Assembly: GCA_018110825.1 (NCBI GenBank) | Contig: JAGBCL010000095.1 | Location: 124,001 to 188,000 of the forward strand | Direction of reading: 5' to 3' | DNA: 64,000 nt | Source of the DNA: Oscillospiraceae bacterium | Lineage (GTDB): Bacteria > Bacillota > Clostridia > Oscillospirales > Ruminococcaceae | Shown here: piece by piece, positions 49,346 through 58,060 of the stretch | How the letters are laid out: the number at the start of each line of letters is the position of its first letter | How positions within the stretch are numbered: the first letter of the stretch is position 1 | Position numbers and translations under genes: made by a program | The notes under the pieces: model-generated | The model's input: the letters and a program-made list of their open reading frames with translations, nothing else | Database searches by the model: none | Told to the model about the DNA's origin: nothing

Positions 49346-50938
49346 TTACTTTTCTATATTTTTTATTTCCTTGTCAACCTGCGCTGCAACGGACGATTCA
49401 GGGTTGAAAAGTGAGTCATATCTGTATATTGCCACGCCTCCGTAGTTGCTTAATGATTCAGCAAGTGACATCTGACGTGAGATAATGTCATCATTGTTAA
49501 TCCACTCATTCTTTCCGCCTTTGCCTGCATAAGTGTCCTCAGCACCGATTTTGTATGCCGCAAGACCAATAACAAGCTTCACATCATCGGATTTTACCAT
49601 ACTGCTCCAAAGTGCAATAACATCTGCATAAGGGAGAGCTGTATTGTCAAATCCGAAGTAAACCTGCGGAAGAATATAATCGCAGTAACCGCTTGATTTG
49701 CACCATGTCTTTACGTCAGCGTAAAGCTGATTGTAGTTGTTGTCAACACTGCCCTGAGGGGAAATGCCGAAAACAATGGAAGAATTGGCATTGTGAGCCG
49801 CCTTGTAAAGCTTCTTCACCATTCTGTTCACGTTTGCAATTCTCCAGTCAGAAAGGGACAAATCCGTTTCTGAAGCAGAGTAAGCACTTTTATCAAAAGA
49901 CGAGTCGGTAGTAGGATAGAAGTAATCGTCAATCTGGATACCGTCAACATCATAATTTGCAGCAATTTCTGTTATGCCCGAAGCAATAAGGTCGGTAACC
50001 TCGCTGTAGGCAGGATTAAGATACCAGCGGTCACCCGATTTTACAATGTATGTGCCGTTGTACTTATTGCTGTCATACCATTTCTTGATGGGGTAGTTGT
50101 CATCAATGGCTTCAAGCTGTGAAGTATACATAAGACGCATAGGATTAATCCATGCGTGGATTGAAAGGTTGCGTTCGTGAGCACAGTCAATCATAACCTG
50201 CAAAGCATCGAAGTTGTTGCTTGTGCCGATTGTGCCGTCAAACTGTTCACCTGACGGGTACAAATCCGAATCATAGTAAGCGTCACCGAAGGCTCTTACC
50301 TGAACGTAAACGGTATTGAAGCCCAAATCGGAGATATTGTCAAAATAGTTACCGATAGATTTGCGGAAGGAACTTTCCGACTTGTTTTTCAGTATGGAAC
50401 TGTACTCCAGATATGTAATCCAGAAACCTTTCTGCTCACGGAAATTCAGCGCATTGTAGCTGTTAGTACCATAGTAAGCCGTAACCTGTTCCGTTTCTGA
50501 GGTAGTCTGCAACGTTGTTTCAGGTGGACTTTCCGATTGAAGTGTAAGCAGAGTTGTGATTGTTGCTTCTGTGGTTGTTTCGGGTACGGTTGTTGTTTCG
50601 CTCAAAGAAGTAGTTTCAGGTACGAATGTTGTTTCAGGTGCGGAAGATGTTGTTTCCTGAGGAATTTCTGTGGTTTCCGCCGCCGTTTCCGTCGATTTCT
50701 CTGCAGTAATTTCCATTTCCGTTATTTCCGTCGCGACTTCCGACGTTTCCGTTTCGTTTCCGACCGTTTCCGACACGATTTCAGCCGAAAGGGTATCCTT
50801 TGTTGAGAACGTAGTGGTTGAAGCGTCGATTCTTGTCATAATCGGCGGTGCTTCTTCCGAAATGGTTTTGCATCCGGAAACAAGCAGTGCTGCGGACAAT
50901 ATAAGCGGTAAAAAACGAACTGGAAAACGATACTGCAT
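49346..50938 (-). CDS. GHL10-family glycoside hydrolase-like lipoprotein
   Basis: A 530-residue lipoprotein. Lipobox LLVSGC ends the signal peptide (Cys near 23). A long Thr/Glu linker spans about 35-155 (repeats such as PETTSLSETTTVPETTTE). A GHL10 TIM barrel covers about 165-500 (FREQKGFWITYLEYSSILKN, YVQVRAFGDAYYDSDLYPSG, SIHAWINPMRLMY, YDVDGIQIDDYFYP). This family is suspected to act on peptidoglycan or surface glycans. The ATG at 50938 with AGAGG upstream is preferred over an ATG 13 codons earlier, because it gives the classical lipoprotein signal. It probably forms an operon with the amidase fusion downstream. Confidence 0.87.
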   Translation of the reverse strand: MQYRFPVRFLPLILSAALLVSGCKTISEEAPPIMTRIDASTTTFSTKDTLSAEIVSETVGNETETSEVATEITEMEITAEKSTETAAETTEIPQETTSSAPETTFVPETTSLSETTTVPETTTEATITTLLTLQSESPPETTLQTTSETEQVTAYYGTNSYNALNFREQKGFWITYLEYSSILKNKSESSFRKSIGNYFDNISDLGFNTVYVQVRAFGDAYYDSDLYPSGEQFDGTIGTSNNFDALQVMIDCAHERNLSIHAWINPMRLMYTSQLEAIDDNYPIKKWYDSNKYNGTYIVKSGDRWYLNPAYSEVTDLIASGITEIAANYDVDGIQIDDYFYPTTDSSFDKSAYSASETDLSLSDWRIANVNRMVKKLYKAAHNANSSIVFGISPQGSVDNNYNQLYADVKTWCKSSGYCDYILPQVYFGFDNTALPYADVIALWSSMVKSDDVKLVIGLAAYKIGAEDTYAGKGGKNEWINNDDIISRQMSLAESLSNYGGVAIYRYDSLFNPESSVAAQVDKEIKNIEK

Positions 50939-51065
50939 TTTAACCTCTTTTCCTGATAAAACAAATAATAGATACACAGTAATTATATAACAATATTATA
51001 TTAAAGTCAATTACAGAACGGTTAAAATCTGTAACTGACAAAATCTGCTATGGATTTTATTGGTT

Positions 51066-51446
51066 TTACAGACTAAAAGATTTTGGCAACAATTCCATTA
51101 ATGTGTAAATGCACTCCTCGTATTTTTCGTTGCGGAGAATAATTTTCAGTTCGGGTGCAAATTCAGCCATAACCTGACGGCATATACCGCATGGGAATGT
51201 TTCTCCGCTGACTGAGGACACGATAGCGATTGCTTCAAATTCACGTTGTCCCTCGGAAACGGCCTTGAATATTGCGGTTCGCTCGGCGCAGTTTGTTGCA
51301 CCGTAGGTTGCATTTTCTATGTTACAGCCTGTGAAAATTGTGCCGTCCTTGCAGAGAAGTGCAGCACCTACCTTGAACTTTGAGTAGGGGGCATAAGCGT
51401 TTTCCATGGCCTTGTCAGCGATTGAAAGAAGCTCCTTGTTTGTCAT
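51066..51446 (-). CDS. cdd: Cytidine deaminase
   Basis: A 126-residue homotetrameric-type cytidine deaminase converting cytidine or deoxycytidine to uridine forms for salvage. The zinc motif is TNCAERTAIFKA (CAE) and PCGICRQ (PCxxC), with SKFKVGAALLCKDG for substrate binding. AAAGGAGAG lies before the ATG. It is a single-gene unit. Confidence 0.95.
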   Translation of the reverse strand: MTNKELLSIADKAMENAYAPYSKFKVGAALLCKDGTIFTGCNIENATYGATNCAERTAIFKAVSEGQREFEAIAIVSSVSGETFPCGICRQVMAEFAPELKIILRNEKYEECIYTLMELLPKSFSL

Positions 51447-51580
51447 GGCAATCTCTCCTTTAAAATGGTATACTTTAATTATATCATATTTCCCAATATA
51501 TTACAAGGTGCAAAAGGTCGAAATAAACGTATTACAAGGAGATAAAGCGAAAATTTTTGTGTAAATTAACAGCATATCAC

Positions 51581-51609
51581 TTGACATAAGGTTGACAATG
51601 ACTTATAAT
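51581..51609 (+). promoter_or_regulatory. Promoter of the GH74 gene
   Basis: TTGACA, 17 bases, TATAAT. A second TTGACA at 51592 lies inside the spacer. It is about 40 bases upstream of the start. Confidence 0.8.
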
Positions 51610-51647
51610 TTATTTGTTATTTTAAATTTATGAGGAGAAATATAGCT

Positions 51648-53864
51648 ATGACTAGAAAAATAAGCAAGCTTGCGGCTTTTGCTATGTCTGCGGCAATGTG
51701 TCTGTCAGTGTTCACAGGCTGTAAGAAAAATGCAGATGTTCCCGCTGAATCAGCAGCTGGCAGTGATGCAGCTGTGGCAAGTGACGTGTTTGTAAACAGC
51801 GACTGGACTTATGGTCAGGTTTCTGCTGGCGGCGGTGGATTTATCACAGGTGTTTTTTCAACTCCGCAAGAAAACGTTTACTACACAAGAACCGACGTTG
51901 GCGGTGCATATTACCGCACATCTGAAACCGGTATGTGGAAGTCAATGAATTACTGGGTAACAGCTGATGACCGTGGCCTCCTTGGCATTGACGGTCTTGC
52001 ATACAATCCACAGGCACCTAACGAGGTTTATCTACTTGCAGGTACTGATTATTTCAGCAACGGCAAGACCTGCATTATCAAGTCCGATGACTACGGCGAA
52101 CATGTTGAAGTTATTGATGTTACCGACAAAATTAAGGTTCACGGTAACGGTATGGGACGTGGTAACGGTGAGCGAATTGCTGTTGACCCAAATAACGGCG
52201 ACATCATTTTTGCAGGCGGACGTACAGGCGGTATGATAAAGAGTACCGACGGCGGCGAAACATGGGAAAACGTTGATTTCCCGATTACTTCAACTTCAAA
52301 CGGAAACGGTATAAACTCTATTCTTTTTGACCCTTCCACAGCAAAAGACGGTGTAACACAGAAGATTTACGCTGCCGTATCCGAAAAGAATAACGATGCG
52401 GGCAACCTCTTTGTTTCCGAGGACGCTGGTGCAAGCTGGAAGAAGCTTGATAACAGCATTACTGAATATATGGTACAGCGTATGAAGCTTGACAGCAAGG
52501 GTAATCTTTACGTTTGCTACATAAATAACGAAGGCCCATGGAATTGTGCACTTGGTACGCTTTACCGCTACAATACAGATGGCACAGTTGACGAAGTAAA
52601 GCCTTCCAACGACTCTATCGGCGATATTGTTATCCACCCTGAGGACGACAACAAGCTTGTTGCAGTAACATCAGGTATGTGGAAGCTTCAGGCTAACGGC
52701 GCTTACGGTGATGTGTTCTATACTTCAACTGACGGCGGTAAGACCTGGCGAAACGTGCTCGACAGCATGGAAATGGACGTAAACGGTATGCCTTGGGTTG
52801 AAGGCTGTGCAATTCACTGGTGCAGTTCCCTTGCAATTGACCCGTTCAATCCGAACAGAATTATGGTCAACTCGGGTAATGGTATCTTCTCCTGCGATAA
52901 CATCTGGGACGAAACACCAAAATTCTATTTTGACTCTTACGGTATCGAGGAAACTGTTCCTTCCGATATCATTTCCTATGAGGATTATCCGCTTGTTTCC
53001 GCAGTTTATGACTATGACGGATATGTTCACGAGGATGTAACAGTACCTGCAACAAGACATCAGGATAAGATTGGTTCAACAACAAGTATCACAATTGCCG
53101 CGCAGAACAGAGATTACTGGGCAAAAGTCGGCGGTGACGAAAGCAATATGGCTCTTACGTATTCCACAGACGCAGGCAAGACATGGAACTGGATTAACAA
53201 TTGTCCCGACCCTGCAAAGACGCTCTACAAGGGCAAGCTGGCATTCACAGCTGACGGCAGCAGACTTATCTGGAGCCCTGAAAACGGTCTGAAAGCATAC
53301 TATACAGAGGATTTCGGTGCAACCTGGAATGAATCAACAGGCCTTATCGGTGGCAACATTTACCTTATCGGTGACCCAAGCAATGCAAATTACGTTTACG
53401 GATGCGGCAACAGTGCGTTCTATTATTCCGAAGACGGCGGCAAGACTTTCAAGAGAAATTCCACAATTACACCAAGTTTCAGAAGACTTTGCGTTGACCC
53501 GAAGAATGAGGGTACAGTTTATATTGCAAACGGCGCAGGTCTTGTTGTAACAAGAGACTACGGAGCAACCTCGGAGTATGTTGAGGGTATCAAGTACTGT
53601 GAAGCAGTTGGTCTTGGCAAGGCAAAGAATGATGGTGACCCGCTTGTAATTTATATCTGGGGTACACCGATGGAAGCTGAAAAGCCGGGACTTTATATGT
53701 CCGAAGATAACGGCGCAACATGGGTGCAGATTAACGATGACCTCCACCAGTTCGGCGGTACGGGCAACGGCGAGTTCGTAAGCGGCGATATGAATGTTTA
53801 CGGCAGATGCTATATGAGTACAGTTGGTCTTGGTATCGTCTACTGCGATAAAATTGAGAAATAA
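51648..53864 (+). CDS. GH74 xyloglucanase-type lipoprotein
   Basis: A 738-residue lipoprotein with lipobox VFTGC near residue 24. The rest is a double seven-bladed beta-propeller of GH74 with BNR-type Asp-box repeats (STDGGETWENV, SEDAGASWKKL, STDGGKTWRNV, STDAGKTWNWI, SEDGGKTFKRN, SEDNGATWVQI). The opening WTYGQVSAGGGGFITGVF and GGAYYRTSETGMWKSM is typical. It would cleave xyloglucan backbones at the cell surface. The ATG at 51648 has AGGAG 10 bases upstream; the ATG at 51630 is itself part of that site. No dockerin or carbohydrate-binding module is present, so it is not cellulosomal. Confidence 0.92.
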   Translation: MTRKISKLAAFAMSAAMCLSVFTGCKKNADVPAESAAGSDAAVASDVFVNSDWTYGQVSAGGGGFITGVFSTPQENVYYTRTDVGGAYYRTSETGMWKSMNYWVTADDRGLLGIDGLAYNPQAPNEVYLLAGTDYFSNGKTCIIKSDDYGEHVEVIDVTDKIKVHGNGMGRGNGERIAVDPNNGDIIFAGGRTGGMIKSTDGGETWENVDFPITSTSNGNGINSILFDPSTAKDGVTQKIYAAVSEKNNDAGNLFVSEDAGASWKKLDNSITEYMVQRMKLDSKGNLYVCYINNEGPWNCALGTLYRYNTDGTVDEVKPSNDSIGDIVIHPEDDNKLVAVTSGMWKLQANGAYGDVFYTSTDGGKTWRNVLDSMEMDVNGMPWVEGCAIHWCSSLAIDPFNPNRIMVNSGNGIFSCDNIWDETPKFYFDSYGIEETVPSDIISYEDYPLVSAVYDYDGYVHEDVTVPATRHQDKIGSTTSITIAAQNRDYWAKVGGDESNMALTYSTDAGKTWNWINNCPDPAKTLYKGKLAFTADGSRLIWSPENGLKAYYTEDFGATWNESTGLIGGNIYLIGDPSNANYVYGCGNSAFYYSEDGGKTFKRNSTITPSFRRLCVDPKNEGTVYIANGAGLVVTRDYGATSEYVEGIKYCEAVGLGKAKNDGDPLVIYIWGTPMEAEKPGLYMSEDNGATWVQINDDLHQFGGTGNGEFVSGDMNVYGRCYMSTVGLGIVYCDKIEK

Positions 53865-53870
53865 AAAGAT

Positions 53871-53906
53871 AACGGGTACTGAATTGATTTTCAGTACCCG
53901 TTTTTG
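53871..53906. terminator. Bidirectional terminator between GH74 gene and malQ
   Basis: AACGGGTACTGAA (53871-53883) and TTCAGTACCCGTT (53890-53902), 13-bp stem with a 6-base loop, followed by TTTTT. Confidence 0.88.
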
Positions 53907-55454
53907 TTATTCATCAGAGTTTGTCATATCGGTTTTCTTTGTAACCTTTACCTTGATTTTCTTTTTCACAGGTGCACGGAAGTAGCGTTTAGCGTACTTC
54001 ATAATCTTTTCGGCAAGCTTGTCAGAAAGAGCCTTTTCATCAAGACGCCATGCCCAGTTGCCGTTGCCGATTGTAGACGGAATATTCATTCTTGCCTCCG
54101 AGCCAAGTCCGAGGAAATCCTGCATCTGAATTACAGCAAGGTCAGAAACACTGGAGTAGGCTGTTCTTATCATACCCCAGTTCACGCCCTCCTTCTTGGA
54201 GAGTGCCATATATTTCTTTGCATTCTTGCGTGTTTCCTTGTCGCAGGAGTTGTACCAGCCGATTGCGGTGTCGTTATCGTGAGTGCCGATATAAACAACG
54301 CTGTTACGCACATAGTTGTGAGGCAGGTAGTTACTGTCCTCACCGCCGAAAGCAAATTCAAGCACATTCATACCCGGGAAGCCTGATTCCTTAAGCATCT
54401 TGCGCACGTCTTCGGTAAGGAAGCCAAGGTCCTCAGCAACGAGATTTACATCGCCAAGCTCTTCACGGATAGCCTTGAACAGCTTCATTGACGGACCGGG
54501 GAGCCACTCGCCGATTTCAGCGGTTTCGTTTCCGTAAGGAATTGCGTAGAAGCTTTCGAAGCCGCGGAAGTGGTCAATTCTTGTAAGGTCGAAAAGTCTG
54601 CCCGAATATTCAACACGTGCAATCCACCAGCCGTAGCCTGTTTCCTCCATATAGTCCCAGTTGTAGAGCGGGTTGCCCCAGAGTTGACCTGTCTTTGAGA
54701 AAGCATCAGGCGGACAGCCTGCAACCTTTGTGGGACGTCTGTCCTCGTCAAGCATAAACATCTCAGGGTTAGCCCATATATCAGAGCTGTCCATTGAAAC
54801 GTAAATCGGCATATCGCCGTAAAGCTTGATACCCTTTGAGTTTGCATACTTTTTAAGAGCGTTGTACTGCTCAAAAAACTTGTACTGAATGAACTTCACG
54901 CAGGTTGTTTCCTCAGCAAGCTGCTCAGCGTAGCGTTCAAGTGCATCGTGACGACGCAGACGGATGTCATCGTCCCACTCAGTCCACATAGCGTTGCGGA
55001 AATGCTTTTTCAGCGCCGTGAAGAGAGCATAGTCCTCAAGCCAGAAGTTGTTGATGTTGCAGAAAGCCTGAAAATCGGAAAGAACAGTGCTGTCAGCCTT
55101 ATCAAGAAAAACCTTGCAGGCTTTTTTCAGTACAACCTGTCTGAAGCTGTCAAGCTGACCGAAATCGGTAAACTGCTTTCTTTCGATAAGCTGTAAATCC
55201 GTATCATCAGCATCGAGAAGCCCTTCTTCGATAAGCTTTTCAAGGTCGATGAGAAGCGGGTTTCCCGCATAAGCAGAGTAACTCTGATAAGGTGAGTCAC
55301 CGAAGCCTGTCGGTCCGATAGGAAGAAGCTGCCAGTATTCCTGACCGCTCTTTACCAGAAAGTCAACGAATTTGTAAGCCTGCTTGCCGAGAGTACCGAT
55401 ACCGTACTTGTCGGGAAGACTGGTAATGTGTAACAAAATGCCGCAGCTGTGCAT
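53907..55454 (-). CDS. malQ: 4-alpha-glucanotransferase (amylomaltase)
   Basis: A 515-residue GH77 enzyme transferring alpha-1,4-glucan segments in maltodextrin and glycogen metabolism. It begins MHSCGILLHITSLPDKYGIG. It has GFGDSPYQSYSAYAGNPLLI, the nucleophile region RIDHFRGFESFYAIP (Asp), the acid/base region VAEDLGFLTEDV (Glu) and HDNDTAIGW. The ATG at 55454 is 9 bases after AAAGGA. An ATG three codons earlier touches the ribosome binding site. The C-terminal tail is Lys-rich. It acts in the cytoplasm. Confidence 0.95.
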   Translation of the reverse strand: MHSCGILLHITSLPDKYGIGTLGKQAYKFVDFLVKSGQEYWQLLPIGPTGFGDSPYQSYSAYAGNPLLIDLEKLIEEGLLDADDTDLQLIERKQFTDFGQLDSFRQVVLKKACKVFLDKADSTVLSDFQAFCNINNFWLEDYALFTALKKHFRNAMWTEWDDDIRLRRHDALERYAEQLAEETTCVKFIQYKFFEQYNALKKYANSKGIKLYGDMPIYVSMDSSDIWANPEMFMLDEDRRPTKVAGCPPDAFSKTGQLWGNPLYNWDYMEETGYGWWIARVEYSGRLFDLTRIDHFRGFESFYAIPYGNETAEIGEWLPGPSMKLFKAIREELGDVNLVAEDLGFLTEDVRKMLKESGFPGMNVLEFAFGGEDSNYLPHNYVRNSVVYIGTHDNDTAIGWYNSCDKETRKNAKKYMALSKKEGVNWGMIRTAYSSVSDLAVIQMQDFLGLGSEARMNIPSTIGNGNWAWRLDEKALSDKLAEKIMKYAKRYFRAPVKKKIKVKVTKKTDMTNSDE

Positions 55455-55593
55455 AAAAATCATTCCTTTGCAGATAATTTATATTATTATACACCATTCA
55501 CACTTGTAATGCAAGTGTTGATGTATAATTTGTGCATAATACTGATAATTTGTGTAATGCACAAGAAAATATACCGTAAGGGAGAATATGAAA

Positions 55594-55737
55594 ATGAGCT
55601 ACCAGAACAATAACCAGAACCAGCAGAGTAACCGTCAGAACAACAATCAGAGCAGCAACAAGCAGAACAACAATCAGCAGAGCAACAAGAGCAATAACCG
55701 TGCTGATAACAAGAGCAACAATAACCAGAGCAGATAA
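55594..55737 (+). CDS. 47-residue Asn/Gln/Ser-rich basic small protein
   Basis: A short gene reading MSYQNNNQNQQSNRQNNNQS and onward, composed almost wholly of Asn, Gln, Ser, Lys and Arg, with one Tyr, one Ala and one Asp. AGGGAG lies 9 bases before the ATG at 55594 (ATG 55588 is too close), and a good terminator follows the stop. The composition resembles small disordered Asn-rich proteins annotated as hypothetical in Clostridia. A spore or nucleic-acid role is conceivable but unsupported. Confidence 0.7.
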   Translation: MSYQNNNQNQQSNRQNNNQSSNKQNNNQQSNKSNNRADNKSNNNQSR

Positions 55738-55752
55738 CCTGCGATGAAACAG

Positions 55753-55789
55753 CCGCTTCCGATATGAATTCGGGAGCGGTTGATTTTTT
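55753..55789 (+). terminator. Terminator after the Asn/Gln-rich gene
   Basis: CCGCTTCCG (55753-55761) pairs with CGGGAGCGG (55771-55779, one G-U pair), followed by TTGATTTTTTT. Confidence 0.85.
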
Positions 55790-55849
55790 TGAGTGATGTT
55801 GGTATAATTAGCGTGATGGTAAATCGGAATTTGTGGAGATGGTGATATA

Positions 55850-56185
55850 ATGAATTACAAAAATGATAGTGACACACATGATATTAATTTGAATATTCAC
55901 TACAGTATACCAAATGAACTTTGGAATAAAGTAATAGATGTTTTTAGGTCTATGCCATATTGGGTTGAAGATGAAATAAATAAAGATTGTTTGTTTTGGT
56001 ATGATGAGGAAGATTGCGTAGAATTATATTGTTCAGTTGAACCGGGTGGAATTCAAATTAGCGGTCTTATGATGTATGAAATATGGCGAAAATGGTATCC
56101 AAAATTAAAAAACAAACTTACAGAAGCATTAGGGTATGAAATAGGCGAACCCGAAGAAGGATATTCTTTTAAATATTGGCAATAA
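55850..56185 (+). CDS. AT-rich hypothetical protein
   Basis: A 111-residue acidic cytoplasmic protein (SIPNELWNKVIDVFRSMPYW, LFWYDEEDCVELYCSVEPGG, YEIGEPEEGYSFKYWQ at the end) without a recognised family. GGAG lies 11 bases before the ATG, and a TATAAT at about 55803 may be its promoter. Base composition and codon use (AAT, ATA, TTT rich) differ from its neighbours, which suggests recent acquisition. The size, acidity and aromatic content recall immunity-type small proteins, but no toxin gene is adjacent. Confidence 0.6.
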   Translation: MNYKNDSDTHDINLNIHYSIPNELWNKVIDVFRSMPYWVEDEINKDCLFWYDEEDCVELYCSVEPGGIQISGLMMYEIWRKWYPKLKNKLTEALGYEIGEPEEGYSFKYWQ

Positions 56186-56222
56186 ATGATAAATCTCAAT
56201 TCGATAAAAAGGAGGAAAAGCC

Positions 56223-56969
56223 GTGGACAAAGAAAAATTCTACACTGCCCTTGAAACCGTGCTGACGGGTGAGCATATCCGTGCGGGAATCGGTACATAC
56301 GGCGAGAAAACCGTTCATTCGGTGCTGAAAAATTACTTTGAGCCTTACGCTGATGGGCACGAGCAGAAAGTCGGCGGCTTTGTTGCGGATATTGTGGGCG
56401 AGGACGGAATTATCGAAATTCAGACCGCAGGCTTTGAGCGTCTGCGGAAAAAGCTTGATGTCTTTTTGCAGGTAAGCCGTGTTACGGTTGTGCACCCTAT
56501 TCCACGGTACAAGTGGCTTATCCTCATCAACCCCGAAACGGGCGAGCAGGGCAGAAAACGCAAGTCACCGAAAATGGGTACGCCCTACGATATTTTTCCC
56601 GAGTTGTACAAGATAAAACCTTTCCTCGCCCACGAAAATTTCCGTCTTTGCATTGTAATGCTGGACGTGGACGAATTCCGTCAGCCGCCCGAAACCGAGG
56701 GGCTGAAGCGCGGCAGGAGGAGGGGGTATGTCCGCTATGACCGTATCCCGAAGGATTTGGTGGAGGAGATACACATAAATTGCAAGTCCGATTGGGAATA
56801 TTTTCTTCCCGATAGTCTGCCCGAGGAGTTCACCTCAAAGGATTTCGGTGCACTAAGCGGTGTCGGACAGAAGTATGCGTCCTTTGTGCTGAATGTGCTT
56901 ACTGCGGCTGAAATCGTTGAAATTATCGGCAAAAGCGGAAGAAGTTACCTATATCGGAGCACTATTTAA
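56223..56969 (+). CDS. Hypothetical protein with PD-(D/E)XK-like nuclease signature
   Basis: A 248-residue protein. Residues about 45-75 read GGFVADIVGEDGIIEIQTAG followed by FERLRKKLDVFL. This is an Asp, about 8 residues, then ExQ arrangement, with flanking strands like the PD-(D/E)XK nuclease core in its Gln variant. KRKSPKMGTPYDIFPELYKI and a C-terminal winged-helix-like region (DFGALSGVGQKYASFVLNVL, AEIVEIIGKSGRSYLY) follow. The function is unknown; a nuclease with DNA-reading domain is inference. AAAGGAGG is placed 6-7 bases before the start (GTGGACAAAG; the first codon is GTG). Confidence 0.65.
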   Translation: MDKEKFYTALETVLTGEHIRAGIGTYGEKTVHSVLKNYFEPYADGHEQKVGGFVADIVGEDGIIEIQTAGFERLRKKLDVFLQVSRVTVVHPIPRYKWLILINPETGEQGRKRKSPKMGTPYDIFPELYKIKPFLAHENFRLCIVMLDVDEFRQPPETEGLKRGRRRGYVRYDRIPKDLVEEIHINCKSDWEYFLPDSLPEEFTSKDFGALSGVGQKYASFVLNVLTAAEIVEIIGKSGRSYLYRSTI

Positions 56970-57103
56970 ACGGTTTTTATATAACCTTTCACAAAAGCGT
57001 TTGCGAATTGTTGACATCGTGCCGAAATACGGGTATAATACAAGATAGTGTTTTTAAAATTGCAAATTTACAGAAAATGTATTAGAATAAAGGGATTGAG
57101 ATA

Positions 57104-57943
57104 ATGTATAGAATTGTCAGAAAAAAGATACTTAACCCGACGGTAACTCTTATGGATATTGATGCACCTATGGTTGCGGCAAAGGCTGAGCCGGGGCAGT
57201 TTATTATTCTCCGTGTTGACGAAAACGGCGAGAGAATTCCGCTTACTGTTGCTGATTATGACAGGGAAAATGGTACGGTTACAATTATTTTCCAAATTGT
57301 CGGCTCAACAACCGAAAAACTTAACCATAAAAATGAGGGCGAATTCATTCAGGATTTCGTTGGTCCTCTCGGTACGCCTACCCATATTGAGGGACTTAAA
57401 AAGGTTGCTGTTGTTGGCGGCGGCGTTGGCTGTGCAATCGCTTATCCAGTGGCAAAGAAGCTTCACGAAAACGGTTGTGAGGTTCACGCTATTGCAGGTT
57501 TCAGAAACAAGGATTTAGTAATCCTTGAAGATGAATTCAAGGCGGCTTCCGACAAGCTGATTATGATGACGGATGACGGCTCTTATGGCACTGAGGGACG
57601 TGTTACCGATGCACTCAAGGAGCTTATTGAGAGCGGAGAGAAGTACGATGAGGTTATTGCAATTGGCCCACTGATTATGATGAAATTCGTTTGTGCACTT
57701 ACCAAGGAGTACGGCGTAAAAACTACTGTATCAATGAACCCGATTATGATTGACGGTACGGGAATGTGCGGCGGCTGTCGTCTTACTGTAGGCGGTGAAA
57801 CAAAGTTCGCCTGCGTTGACGGCCCTGACTTTGACGGCCACCTTGTTGACTTTGATGAAGCTATGGAGCGTGCGGCAATGTACCGTGACTTCGAGCGTCA
57901 TAAGCACGAAGAAACCTGCAATCTTTTCAGCAAGGAAGTCTGA
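57104..57943 (+). CDS. nfnA: NADH-dependent reduced ferredoxin:NADP+ oxidoreductase subunit A-like (FAD/2Fe-2S)
   Basis: A 279-residue ferredoxin-NADP reductase-type subunit. The flavin-binding N-terminal barrel includes GQFIILRVDENGERIPLTVA. An NAD-binding domain has VAVVGGGVGCAIAYPVAKKL. The C-terminal 2Fe-2S ligand motif is GTGMCGGCRLTV and FACVDGPDFD. It is the small subunit of the bifurcating Nfn complex, also called SudB. The partner gene follows after a 114-base gap. It couples ferredoxin and NADH oxidation to NADPH formation in fermenting anaerobes. Confidence 0.9.
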   Translation: MYRIVRKKILNPTVTLMDIDAPMVAAKAEPGQFIILRVDENGERIPLTVADYDRENGTVTIIFQIVGSTTEKLNHKNEGEFIQDFVGPLGTPTHIEGLKKVAVVGGGVGCAIAYPVAKKLHENGCEVHAIAGFRNKDLVILEDEFKAASDKLIMMTDDGSYGTEGRVTDALKELIESGEKYDEVIAIGPLIMMKFVCALTKEYGVKTTVSMNPIMIDGTGMCGGCRLTVGGETKFACVDGPDFDGHLVDFDEAMERAAMYRDFERHKHEETCNLFSKEV

Positions 57944-58022
57944 AAATAAATTTTCAGACATGAGTTTTGTTTTTTGGACTAAAGTCCAAAATTTTGCAAG
58001 CAAAACCACAAAACATCGTGAG
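57944..58022 (+). promoter_or_regulatory. Structured spacer between nfnA and nfnB
   Basis: TTTTGGACT and AGTCCAAAA form a hairpin with an AA loop inside a larger GTTTTG...CAAAAC pairing. The 15-base AAACCACAAAACATC (58003-58017) is also present at 18661-18675, ahead of the fuculokinase. It may be an mRNA processing or stability element, since no promoter is evident. Confidence 0.4.
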
Positions 58023-58060
58023 AGGAGGCACGCTTCTGTCGAAGCGTGATCACTATTATG
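58023..58060 (+). promoter_or_regulatory. Shine-Dalgarno - hairpin - start codon arrangement of nfnB
   Basis: AGGAGG (58023-58028) abuts a perfect 8-bp hairpin, CACGCTTC / GAAGCGTG with loop TGTC (58029-58048). Nine bases then lead to the ATG at 58058. Without the hairpin folded, the site is 29 bases from the start, too far for ordinary initiation. Folding brings it to the normal distance. Confidence 0.65.

Noticed and set aside
55674..55877. 67-codon leftward frame opposite the Asn/Gln-rich gene
   Set aside because: Its Leu runs are simply antisense of Asn/Gln/Ser codons, and it would run through the terminator.
58046..58057. GTG at 58046 as the nfnB start
   Set aside because: It lies in the hairpin arm, and the resulting extra residues are not typical. 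The ATG at 58058 sits at normal distance once the hairpin folds.
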